Below are positions 47,200-54,762 of a stretch of DNA of 64,000 nt, in pieces (within the stretch, counting starts at the first letter, position 1; every line of letters begins with the position of its first letter). This stretch comes from Saccharospirillum sp. (GTDB lineage: Bacteria > Pseudomonadota > Gammaproteobacteria > Pseudomonadales > Natronospirillaceae): the NCBI GenBank assembly GCA_018402545.1, contig JAGYIL010000003.1, positions 1-64,000 of the forward strand, given 5' to 3'. The notes below the pieces were generated by a model. That model saw only the letters and a program-made list of their open reading frames with translations, did no database searches and was not told the DNA's origin. A program made the translations under genes and the position numbers.

Positions 47200-48110
47200 G
47201 AAGGCACCCCGGCGCCAGACGACTCGGGCGGCGGCTCGAAACAGAGCTTCAGGGCATCCTGAACACCGCGACGCCAGGGCAATTGCTTGATACCGAAGGT
47301 AGCAAGTATCTTGCGTGTACTCAGCTCAAGGTTCTGCGGACGCTGACGCTCATCCTGGCCGGGCGGGTAGATAGCCTCGACCGACTCTACCTCGACATCA
47401 ATACAGGACTTGGCCGCCTTGACGATGGCTTCGGCAAAAATATGCCAGTGGGTCACATCACTCCCGGCATAGTGGTAGGTTCCCCACAGGGGTGGATCCA
47501 CGTCGCAGTCAACCTGTTCGAGCATGGCGATAACCACCCGCGCCAGGTCAGCCGCTGCCGTCGGGCACCCGCGTTGGGTATCCAGTACCCGGATCACATC
47601 CTGTTCCTGGGCTTGCCGTATGATGTGGGTCAGAAAATTGGGCCGGTCGGCGCCAAACACCCAGGAAGACCGCAGAATCAGGTGGCGTTCGCACTGCTCG
47701 CGCACGGCTAGCTCCGCCTGTAAAAAAGCGCGGCCAGCTACGGTAACCGGCTGTACCACATCCTGTTCGGAGTAGGCGGTGGTCTTGTTACCGTCAAACA
47801 CCTGTTCGCTCGATACTTGAAGTAGCGCAATACCGGCTTCCTGGCAGGCAGCAGCCAGTACCGCTACCCCGGTATCAATCTGGTGCGGCCAGCACGAATC
47901 CACACAGGCCTCAGGTTCCAGATCATTATGAACATAGGCATTGATGACATAGTCGGGGCGGTGCTGCCTCAGCAGCGCCGTCACGGCCTCCCGGTCATTC
48001 AGATTCAGTTCTGAATCGGGGACCAACACAGCCTCGATACTCCGGGTCGACACCAGCCGGCCCAGCGCCCGCCCCAACTGCCCTTCGGCGTCAGTAACCA
48101 GTAATTTCAC
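47196..48110 (-). CDS. RmlD-like sugar-nucleotide reductase/SDR protein
   Basis: A 304-residue extended short-chain dehydrogenase of the RmlD type. The N-terminal nucleotide loop is VTDAEGQLGRAL in place of the usual GANGQLG, DYVINAYVHNDLE replaces the NAAA(Y)T motif, and QVSSEQVFDG plus ILRSSWVFGA are family landmarks. The catalytic YxxxK is not obvious (AYSEQD at that place), so enzyme activity is uncertain. GTG 48110 lies 12 bases after the ssb stop. No rmlA/B/C genes are present. Confidence 0.78.
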   Translation of the reverse strand: MKLLVTDAEGQLGRALGRLVSTRSIEAVLVPDSELNLNDREAVTALLRQHRPDYVINAYVHNDLEPEACVDSCWPHQIDTGVAVLAAACQEAGIALLQVSSEQVFDGNKTTAYSEQDVVQPVTVAGRAFLQAELAVREQCERHLILRSSWVFGADRPNFLTHIIRQAQEQDVIRVLDTQRGCPTAAADLARVVIAMLEQVDCDVDPPLWGTYHYAGSDVTHWHIFAEAIVKAAKSCIDVEVESVEAIYPPGQDERQRPQNLELSTRKILATFGIKQLPWRRGVQDALKLCFEPPPESSGAGVPS

Positions 48111-48122
48111 CCGACAATGGCC

Positions 48123-48680
48123 TTAAAACGGGATGTCGTCGTCGAAATCGTCGAAATTATTGGCTGGCTGGTGACCAGTCTGGCTCGGCGCCGGTGCCTG
48201 AGATGGCTTACCGCCAAAACCACCCTGCGGCTGGCCGCCGCCAAAGCCACCGGTGTTCTGTGGTGCATTGCCCTGATAACCCGCGTTCTGACCGCCCTGG
48301 CTTGCGAAACCGCCGCCCTGCGAGGCACCCGGGTTGTCACCGCGTCCGCCAATAAATTGCATTTCGTTGGCGACGATTTCGGTGCTGTATTTCTCCACAC
48401 CGTTCTGGTCCTGCCATTTGCGGGTTTGCAGCCGGCCTTCAATGTAGACCTGTGAGCCCTTGCGCAAATAAGTCGCCGCGTTTTCAGCCATGCGCCCAAA
48501 AATCACGATACGGTGCCATTCAGTGCTATCGGACCGGTTGCCCTGCTCGTCGCGCGGGCCCAGTTCGTTGGTGGCTACGTTCAGATTGACCACCTGAGTG
48601 CCCGAGGCGGTCGCCCGCACGTCCGGGTCCTGCCCAAGGCGCCCCAGGATAATGACTTTGTTAACTGTTCCGCGTGCCAT
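48123..48680 (-). CDS. ssb: Single-stranded DNA-binding protein
   Basis: A 185-residue SSB with an N-terminal OB fold (MARGTVNKVIILGRLGQDPD), a glycine/glutamine-rich linker (about 115-170) and the acidic partner-binding tip DDDIPF. It recruits repair proteins to single-stranded DNA. No LexA box lies directly upstream; the gap before it holds tandem hairpins. The order uvrA, MFS, ssb is conserved. Confidence 0.98.
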   Translation of the reverse strand: MARGTVNKVIILGRLGQDPDVRATASGTQVVNLNVATNELGPRDEQGNRSDSTEWHRIVIFGRMAENAATYLRKGSQVYIEGRLQTRKWQDQNGVEKYSTEIVANEMQFIGGRGDNPGASQGGGFASQGGQNAGYQGNAPQNTGGFGGGQPQGGFGGKPSQAPAPSQTGHQPANNFDDFDDDIPF

Positions 48681-48737
48681 AAAGTTGCATCCTATTCTGT
48701 AAAAGTCGTCTCAGGGTATACCACCGTGCACCTGCAC

Positions 48738-48974
48738 CCGGAACATGGATGTTCCGGCGAAATCCATGACGGCCACGTCATTGATTTCGGGAGGAAAGCG
48801 AAAATCACACTTTTTGCTTTCCGTGTTTTGAAAAAGGCAGGAAGCCTTTTTCAAAGCCTGCCAGTGTCCCCCGTGTCAGTCGTTTTTATCTTTGAACTCA
48901 CGTTTCGCAGTACGCCTGAGTCTGCATTGCCAGGATCCCGCACCAGATGGCAGCGAACACCGAAACTTGAGTTT
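48738..48974. repeat. Tandem hairpins with flank-motif pair, copy F
   Basis: Four stem-loops follow one another: 48738-48757 (perfect CCGGAACATGGATGTTCCGG), 48758-48789 (13-base stem, one mismatch, loop GGCCAC), 48793-48822 (12-base stem) and 48827-48855 (perfect TTTGAAAAAGGC arms, loop AGGAA). Then AACTCACGTTTCG (48895-48907) and CGAAACTTGAGTT (48961-48973) form the flank-motif pair. They occupy the 337-base ssb-MFS gap; I see nothing else there. Confidence 0.78.
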
Positions 48975-49017
48975 GAACCGGTCATACGATAAATCAAGGG
49001 GCTCCCAGCCCGCCAGG

Positions 49018-50241
49018 CTAAGAGCGTAGCGACAGATCCGGGTCATCGCCGCTTGCCTGGCGGTTGGCTGATGGGCCAGTCACACTCCGGTCAAGCACCC
49101 ATAGTAACACCATCCACACCAGCATCACTGCGATGCCGATCATAGCAATGCCAATCATTCCCCACTGCTGATACGCCCAGCCGCCACAGAGCCCGCCGAG
49201 CGCTGCGCCCAGAAACTGGCCGGTTGAAAACACGCCCATGGCAGTACCCCGTGCATGCTCGGGTGCGCGACGGCTGATCAGAGACGGCAGACTGGCCTCT
49301 ACAAAGTTAAAGCCTACGAAAAACAACCAAACCAGTCCGATACTCAGCCAGGCCACTGAACTCAGCCCCAAACCCGCCATCGCCAGGGTAATAAAGGCAC
49401 CGGCAAGGATCAAAAACACCCGGTGAGCCTTGCGGCGCTCGGCCAGAGCGATCATCGGCACCATGCCCAGGAAGGACAATACCATCACCGGAGCATAGAC
49501 CCAGCCTAGCTGATCGCCCAGGATACCCTGTTGCACCAGCACGACCGGCAACCCGACAAACATCATGGTCATGGTCAGGTGCAGTACAAACACACCGATA
49601 TTCAAGGGCACCAATTGCCGGTCACGGACCACCCGCCCCAGCTGACTACCCTGCCAGCGGCGTTCTTCATGCACTTTCGCCGGCGGCGGGGTTGGCAGCC
49701 AGTAGACAATCACCAGACCAGACAACGCCATTAGCGACGTTGCCCAGAACACGCCAGACAGGCCAAAAGCACTGGCGATGACCGGGCCGATAATCACCGC
49801 CAACACAAAGGAGCCACCAATAATGGCACCAACAATGGCCATCGCCTTGGTGCGCTCTTCCGGACGGGTATAGTCAGCCAGCAGCGCCAGAATAACACTG
49901 GCGATGGCCCCCGCCCCCTGCAGAGCACGGCCGAAAACCACACCCAACACATGCTCCGACAATGCAGCAATCACCGACCCGATAATAAAAATCAATAACC
50001 CGGCGGCAATCACCGGCTTACGGCCAAACCGATCCGACAGCATCCCCAGAGGAATCTGCAGCACCGCCTGGGTAATGCCATAGATTCCCAGTGCAATACC
50101 CAAAAGCACCGTCGTGGCACCCGTCAAGGACTGGCCATACAGGGTCAGAATAGGCAGCACCATAAACAACCCGAGCATGCGCGAGGCATACAACAGCGCC
50201 AAGCCTGTCAGCGCCTTTTTTTCCAAACTATTAAAAGCCAT
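49018..50241 (-). CDS. MFS transporter
   Basis: A 407-residue, 12-helix major facilitator. The A-motif GMLSDRFGRKPVI lies after TM2, and FGRALQGAGAIASVILALLADY is the TM4 B-like motif of drug:H+ antiporters. It belongs to the transporter type conserved between ssb and uvrA in pseudomonads; substrate unknown. ATG 50241 has a weak ribosome site. Divergent from uvrA across copy D. Confidence 0.9.
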   Translation of the reverse strand: MAFNSLEKKALTGLALLYASRMLGLFMVLPILTLYGQSLTGATTVLLGIALGIYGITQAVLQIPLGMLSDRFGRKPVIAAGLLIFIIGSVIAALSEHVLGVVFGRALQGAGAIASVILALLADYTRPEERTKAMAIVGAIIGGSFVLAVIIGPVIASAFGLSGVFWATSLMALSGLVIVYWLPTPPPAKVHEERRWQGSQLGRVVRDRQLVPLNIGVFVLHLTMTMMFVGLPVVLVQQGILGDQLGWVYAPVMVLSFLGMVPMIALAERRKAHRVFLILAGAFITLAMAGLGLSSVAWLSIGLVWLFFVGFNFVEASLPSLISRRAPEHARGTAMGVFSTGQFLGAALGGLCGGWAYQQWGMIGIAMIGIAVMLVWMVLLWVLDRSVTGPSANRQASGDDPDLSLRS

Positions 50242-50427
50242 ATAGTGGCAATGTCCGTAATGACCCAGGTTCAGTGCCCAGGCTATTCAATTGAGTCTAT
50301 TAACGAGTGTCGATACAAAGTCGCGCATGGTACCAGAAATGATTCCGGTTAGGCTTGCCACAGGCGGGTATTTTCCACGTCGGTTGCACTGTATTCGCGG
50401 GTTACTTAGTCGACACAGCCTGAATCC

Positions 50428-50541
50428 GTGCCCGACATCGGGTACGCCCCTGACGGGACGCTGCAAGTACATCCATGTAAGCTCGGCGGTCCCCATCCAT
50501 GGGGACCGACGCCCGCCAGGGGCGCACCCGATGCCAGGCAC
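50428..50541. repeat. Large intergenic palindrome, copy D (second core type)
   Basis: Imperfect 30-base arms (50428-50457 and 50512-50541) enclose a different core with two hairpins on the same octamer: TACATCCATGTA (50468-50479) and GGTCCCCATCCATGGGGACC (50488-50507). A single flank motif TGAAACTTGGGTTC lies at 50587-50600, touching the uvrA LexA box. It fills the MFS-uvrA gap together with 150 bases before it in which I see nothing. Confidence 0.85.
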
Positions 50542-50599
50542 TAACCTGAGTCGGCAACCTTAGCTATAAAGCGATTCAGGATATTCTGAAACTTGGGTT

Positions 50600-50615
50600 C
50601 TGTACGTTTATACAG
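50600..50615. promoter_or_regulatory. LexA (SOS) box upstream of uvrA
   Basis: CTGTACGTTTATACAG fits the gammaproteobacterial consensus CTG-N10-CAG with an AT-rich centre, 77 bases before the uvrA ATG. It predicts SOS induction of uvrA. Confidence 0.9.
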
Positions 50616-50692
50616 TAAACTGGACCGCTTGCGTGTCTGCCCAGGCTGGCAGCCGCAACCATCATTGCATCAGCCGGAAAAAAGAGGAAGGC

Positions 50693-53542
50693 ATGGACAA
50701 GATTTCCGTCCAGGGGGCTCGCACCCATAACCTGAAAAACATCGATGTGGACATCCCACGCGATAAACTCGTCGTTATTACCGGCCTGTCCGGGTCGGGC
50801 AAATCGTCCCTGGCTTTCGATACTCTTTATGCCGAAGGCCAGCGCCGCTACGTCGAATCATTGTCGACTTACGCCCGCCAGTTCCTGTCAATGATGGAAA
50901 AGCCCGATGTCGATCACATCGAAGGGCTGTCTCCGGCCATTTCCATTGAGCAGAAGACCACCAGCCATAACCCGCGCTCTACCGTGGGGACAACCACAGA
51001 AATCTATGATTACCTGCGCCTGCTATACGCACGCGTCGGCGAACCGCGCTGCCCCGAGCACGATGAACCCCTGGAAGCCCAGACCATCAGCCAGATGGTC
51101 GACCAGGTACTGGCGTTACCCGAAGGCAGCAAGCTGATGATGCTGGCCCCGATTATTGATGATCGCAAGGGCGAACACCTTCACGTGTTCAACGAATTGC
51201 GGTCTCAGGGGTTTGTACGGGTGCGAGTCGATGGCACCGTCATGGATCTCGATGAAGTGCCGGAGCTTGATAAAAAGCGCAAACACAGCATCGAAGCTGT
51301 GGTTGACCGCTTTAAAGTGCGGGACGACCTGAAGCTGCGCCTGGCCGAGTCCTTCGAGACCTGCCTGACGCTCTCGGGTGGTATTGTGAAAATGGTCTAC
51401 ATGGATGGCGACGGGCCAGACATGCTGTTTTCCAACCGCTTTGCCTGCCCGGTCTGCGGCTACTCAATCACCGAACTTGAACCGCGCATGTTCTCGTTCA
51501 ACAACCCGGCCGGTGCCTGTGAGCAGTGCGATGGTCTGGGTATGAAGCAGTATTTCGACGGTGGCAAGGTGGTGCGTGATGCTGCCTTGTCGCTGGCCGA
51601 AGGGGCGATTCCGGGCTGGGACCGGCGCTCGGTCTACTATTTCAGTCAGTTGCAGTCACTGGGCGAGCATTACGGTGTCGACATCGACCAGCCATTCAAA
51701 GACCTGCCGAAACGCTTTCAGCGCTATGTACTGGACGGCACCGGTAAAACCGAGATCGAATTTTCCTACGTTAACAGCCGCGGCGCCACTTACTCGCGCA
51801 GCCACGCCTTTGAAGGCGTCATGCCCAATATGGAACGCCGCTACCGGGAAACCGACAGCCAGATGGTGCGCGAGGAACTGTCGAAGTTCCTCACAGAGCA
51901 AGACTGCCCGGGTTGTCATGGCAGCCGTCTGAAACAAAGTGCGCGCCACGTGTTCGTTAAAGGCATCAACCTGCCTGAAGTCACCCACATGGCCATTGGT
52001 GACTCCCTCACCTACTTCAAAGAACTCACGCTGACCGGATCACGCGCCCAGATCGCCGACAAGATTCTGCGCGAGATTGTTCAGCGCATGACCTTTCTGG
52101 TTAATGTCGGGCTCGACTACCTGACCCTCGACCGCAGTGCCGATACGCTCTCTGGTGGTGAAACCCAGCGTATTCGCCTCGCCAGCCAGATTGGCGCCGG
52201 CCTGGTTGGCGTGATGTACATTCTGGATGAACCCTCCATCGGCCTGCACCAGCGCGACAATGACCGCCTGCTGGAAACCCTGACCAACCTGCGCGATATG
52301 GGCAACACAGTGCTGGTGGTCGAGCACGATGAAGACGCTATTCGCGCCGCCGATTTTGTACTCGACATCGGCCCCGGCGCCGGCATTCACGGCGGGCACA
52401 TTGTCGCCTCGGGCACACCGGCCGACATCATGGCCAACCCGGACTCCCTGACCGGCCAGTATCTGAGTGGCAAGCAGCGCATTGAAGTTCCGAAAAAGCT
52501 GACGCCGATGGATCCGAAGAAGCTATTGACCATCAGCGGTGCGCGCGGCAACAACCTCAACGATGTGACGCTGAACCTGCCAGTCGGGCTCTTTACCTGC
52601 GTCACCGGGGTTTCCGGTTCCGGCAAATCAACACTGATCAACCAGACCCTGCACCCGCTGGCCGCTACCGTATTGAACAAGGCCACCACTCTGACACCGG
52701 CAGCGCACGACAGCATCAGCGGCCTGGAACATTTCGACAAGGCGGTCGACATCGACCAGAGCCCTATTGGCCGCACCCCACGTTCAAACCCCGCGACTTA
52801 TACCGGCATCTTTACCGCCATCCGCGAGTTGTTTGCTGGCACCCAGGAAGCGCGTTCGCGCGGTTACCAGCCGGGCCGGTTCAGCTTTAACGTCAAGGGT
52901 GGTCGCTGCGAAGCCTGCCAGGGCGATGGCCTGATCAAGGTGGAAATGCACTTCCTGGCCGACATTTACGTGCCCTGCGATGTCTGCACCGGCAAACGCT
53001 ACAATCGGGAAACGCTCGATGTCCGCTACAAGGGCAAGAACATTCACGAGGTGCTGGAGATGACCATCGAAGAGGGCCGGGCCTTCTTCGACGCCATTCC
53101 AGCCCTGTCGCGCAAGCTGCAAACACTGATCGATGTCGGCCTGACCTACGTCAAACTGGGGCAAAGCGCGACCACACTCTCAGGCGGTGAAGCCCAGCGC
53201 GTCAAGCTGGCGCGCGAACTGTCGAAGCGCGACACCGGCAATACACTGTACATTCTCGATGAACCGACCACCGGCCTGCACTTTCACGACATCAAGCAAC
53301 TGCTCGCGGTACTGCACCGGCTGCGTGACCACGGCAACACCGTCGTGGTGATCGAACACAACCTGGATGTCATTAAAACAGCTGACTGGATCATCGACTT
53401 GGGGCCGGAGGGTGGTAGCCGGGGCGGTTACATCATCGCCGAAGGCACGCCAAAAGAAGTCGCCAACAACAAGGCGTCAGCGACCGGCAAATACCTGAAG
53501 CCGCTATTAAAAGCTGGCGCCAAAGCCCTGGAAACAGCCTAG
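50693..53542 (+). CDS. uvrA: Excinuclease ABC subunit A
   Basis: A 949-residue damage-recognition ATPase of nucleotide excision repair. Two ABC modules: Walker [10 protein letters not shown] near residue 32 and GVSGSGKST near 640, signatures [10 protein letters not shown] and [10 protein letters not shown], with zinc modules CPVCGYSI...CEQCDGLG and CEACQGDG...[12 protein letters not shown] 50693 has GAGGAAGG directly upstream; the longer frame from 50633 adds 20 unconserved residues. LexA-controlled. Confidence 0.98.
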   Translation: MDKISVQGARTHNLKNIDVDIPRDKLVVITGLSGSGKSSLAFDTLYAEGQRRYVESLSTYARQFLSMMEKPDVDHIEGLSPAISIEQKTTSHNPRSTVGTTTEIYDYLRLLYARVGEPRCPEHDEPLEAQTISQMVDQVLALPEGSKLMMLAPIIDDRKGEHLHVFNELRSQGFVRVRVDGTVMDLDEVPELDKKRKHSIEAVVDRFKVRDDLKLRLAESFETCLTLSGGIVKMVYMDGDGPDMLFSNRFACPVCGYSITELEPRMFSFNNPAGACEQCDGLGMKQYFDGGKVVRDAALSLAEGAIPGWDRRSVYYFSQLQSLGEHYGVDIDQPFKDLPKRFQRYVLDGTGKTEIEFSYVNSRGATYSRSHAFEGVMPNMERRYRETDSQMVREELSKFLTEQDCPGCHGSRLKQSARHVFVKGINLPEVTHMAIGDSLTYFKELTLTGSRAQIADKILREIVQRMTFLVNVGLDYLTLDRSADTLSGGETQRIRLASQIGAGLVGVMYILDEPSIGLHQRDNDRLLETLTNLRDMGNTVLVVEHDEDAIRAADFVLDIGPGAGIHGGHIVASGTPADIMANPDSLTGQYLSGKQRIEVPKKLTPMDPKKLLTISGARGNNLNDVTLNLPVGLFTCVTGVSGSGKSTLINQTLHPLAATVLNKATTLTPAAHDSISGLEHFDKAVDIDQSPIGRTPRSNPATYTGIFTAIRELFAGTQEARSRGYQPGRFSFNVKGGRCEACQGDGLIKVEMHFLADIYVPCDVCTGKRYNRETLDVRYKGKNIHEVLEMTIEEGRAFFDAIPALSRKLQTLIDVGLTYVKLGQSATTLSGGEAQRVKLARELSKRDTGNTLYILDEPTTGLHFHDIKQLLAVLHRLRDHGNTVVVIEHNLDVIKTADWIIDLGPEGGSRGGYIIAEGTPKEVANNKASATGKYLKPLLKAGAKALETA

Positions 53543-53550
53543 AGACGGTG

Positions 53551-53580
53551 CCAAAGAGCCCCGTTAGCGGGGTTCTTTGG
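53551..53580. terminator. Hairpin shared by uvrA and mazG, containing the mazG stop codon
   Basis: A 13-base stem with one G-T pair (53551-53563 and 53568-53580) and loop TTAG. The mazG stop codon (TAA on the minus strand, 53566-53564) lies in the loop. T-rich bases are inside the arm (TTCTTT), not after it. Confidence 0.7.
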
Positions 53581-54385
53581 CCTTGGCCTGGTCCCAGAAT
53601 GCATCGAGGCTGTCGAGACTGTGCGCGGACCAGTCGCCACCGCCAGCCTGTACCTGTTGCTCAACCTGACTGAACCTGGCTTCGAATTTGCGGGCGGCTC
53701 TGCGTAACGCCTGTTCCGGGTCAACATCCAGATGGCGGGACAAATTGGCGATTACGAATAACAGATCGCCGAGCTCTTCTTCAGTATGGTCTGCATCACC
53801 CAAAGCAGCCGCTTCACGCAATTCAGCCAGTTCTTCATCAACCTTATCGAATACGCCACTAACATCGGGCCAGTCGAACCCAACCCGGGCAGCCCGCTTC
53901 TGCAGCTTGCGGGCTCGCAGCAAACCAGGCAATGAACGTGGCACATCGTCCAGCAGTGATACAGCTCGACCGCTATTTTGTTTCTCAACGTCTTTCAACT
54001 GATCCCACTGACCATTTACCGTACCGGCATCGGTTTGATGGTTGGGGTCAATCTGGCTTTCAAGCGTGCCGGCAGGAAAGACATGGGGATGGCGACTGAT
54101 CAGTTTGGCAACCAGATCGTGAATCACATCATCGAGATCAAAGCGCTGTTCTTCAGCGGCGATCTGGGCATAAAACACCACCTGAAACACCAGGTCACCC
54201 AGTTCCTCCCGAAGGTGTGCGTAGTCGCCCCGCTCGATAGTGTCGATCACCTCATACACCTCTTCCAGTGTATGGGGCACAATCGACTCGTAAGTCTGCT
54301 CCAAGTCCCACGGGCATCCTGTGCCCGGCGTGCGCAACCGCTGCATCAGCGTTTTAAGATCGTGATAATCGTATCGTTGAGTCAA
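53564..54385 (-). CDS. mazG: Nucleoside triphosphate pyrophosphohydrolase MazG
   Basis: A 273-residue all-alpha NTP pyrophosphatase with two tandem MazG domains (about 10-115 and 140-260). The E-x-x-E...E-x-x-D metal motifs are LEEVYEVIDTIERGD with EELGDLVFQVVF, and again DEELAELREA with EELGDLLFVIANL. It degrades aberrant NTPs and affects ppGpp-dependent survival. It follows relA in the conserved pair but is separated from it by the 303-base copy E. Confidence 0.96.
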   Translation of the reverse strand: MTQRYDYHDLKTLMQRLRTPGTGCPWDLEQTYESIVPHTLEEVYEVIDTIERGDYAHLREELGDLVFQVVFYAQIAAEEQRFDLDDVIHDLVAKLISRHPHVFPAGTLESQIDPNHQTDAGTVNGQWDQLKDVEKQNSGRAVSLLDDVPRSLPGLLRARKLQKRAARVGFDWPDVSGVFDKVDEELAELREAAALGDADHTEEELGDLLFVIANLSRHLDVDPEQALRRAARKFEARFSQVEQQVQAGGGDWSAHSLDSLDAFWDQAKAKEPR

Positions 54386-54438
54386 GCCTAAATGCCTTCT
54401 ATTTTCGCCATTTCATATTGCTGGTACTGGGAGTTAAA

Positions 54439-54741
54439 AACTCAAGTTTCAGAGTTCGCTCAGAAGACTAGCACCGGGTGCCGGGTATGCCCCTGTGGGG
54501 GAGTCCGCAGCAGGGACTAAAACGCCAGGAGCGTTTTAGCATGAGCGCAGCGAGCCCGAAGGGTGAATCCCATGGAGGGGATTCATATCCTGCGGCCTAG
54601 GCCCGAGACCGGTGTGCCGGACCAGACGTACCGCCATTGATGGATTAACGCCGAGCGAGTGTCGCACCACCCAAGAGGCATACCCGGTATCCGGTGCGAG
54701 CCACTAACTCTCAGGTACCCCCGAACTCTGAAACTTGAGTT
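54439..54741. repeat. Composite palindrome with nested insertion, copy E
   Basis: Outermost is a perfect 20-base inverted pair (54439-54458, AACTCAAGTTTCAGAGTTCG, and 54722-54741). Inside lie imperfect 24-base arms (54471-54494 and 54674-54697). The core GTCCGCAGCAGGGA...CTGCGGCCTAGG is interrupted by 73 bases (54517-54589) that carry two hairpins of their own: CTAAAACGC-CAGGA-GCGTTTTAG (54517-54539) and GAATCCC-ATGGAG-GGGATTC (54565-54584). A second extra segment follows CCTAGG. It fills the mazG-relA gap. Confidence 0.85.
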
Positions 54742-54762
54742 CCCGTGAGCTCCTCAAAGCCA

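Noticed and set aside
48681-48737. LexA box in front of ssb
   Set aside because: The CTG near 48697 is not followed by CAG at the required distance.
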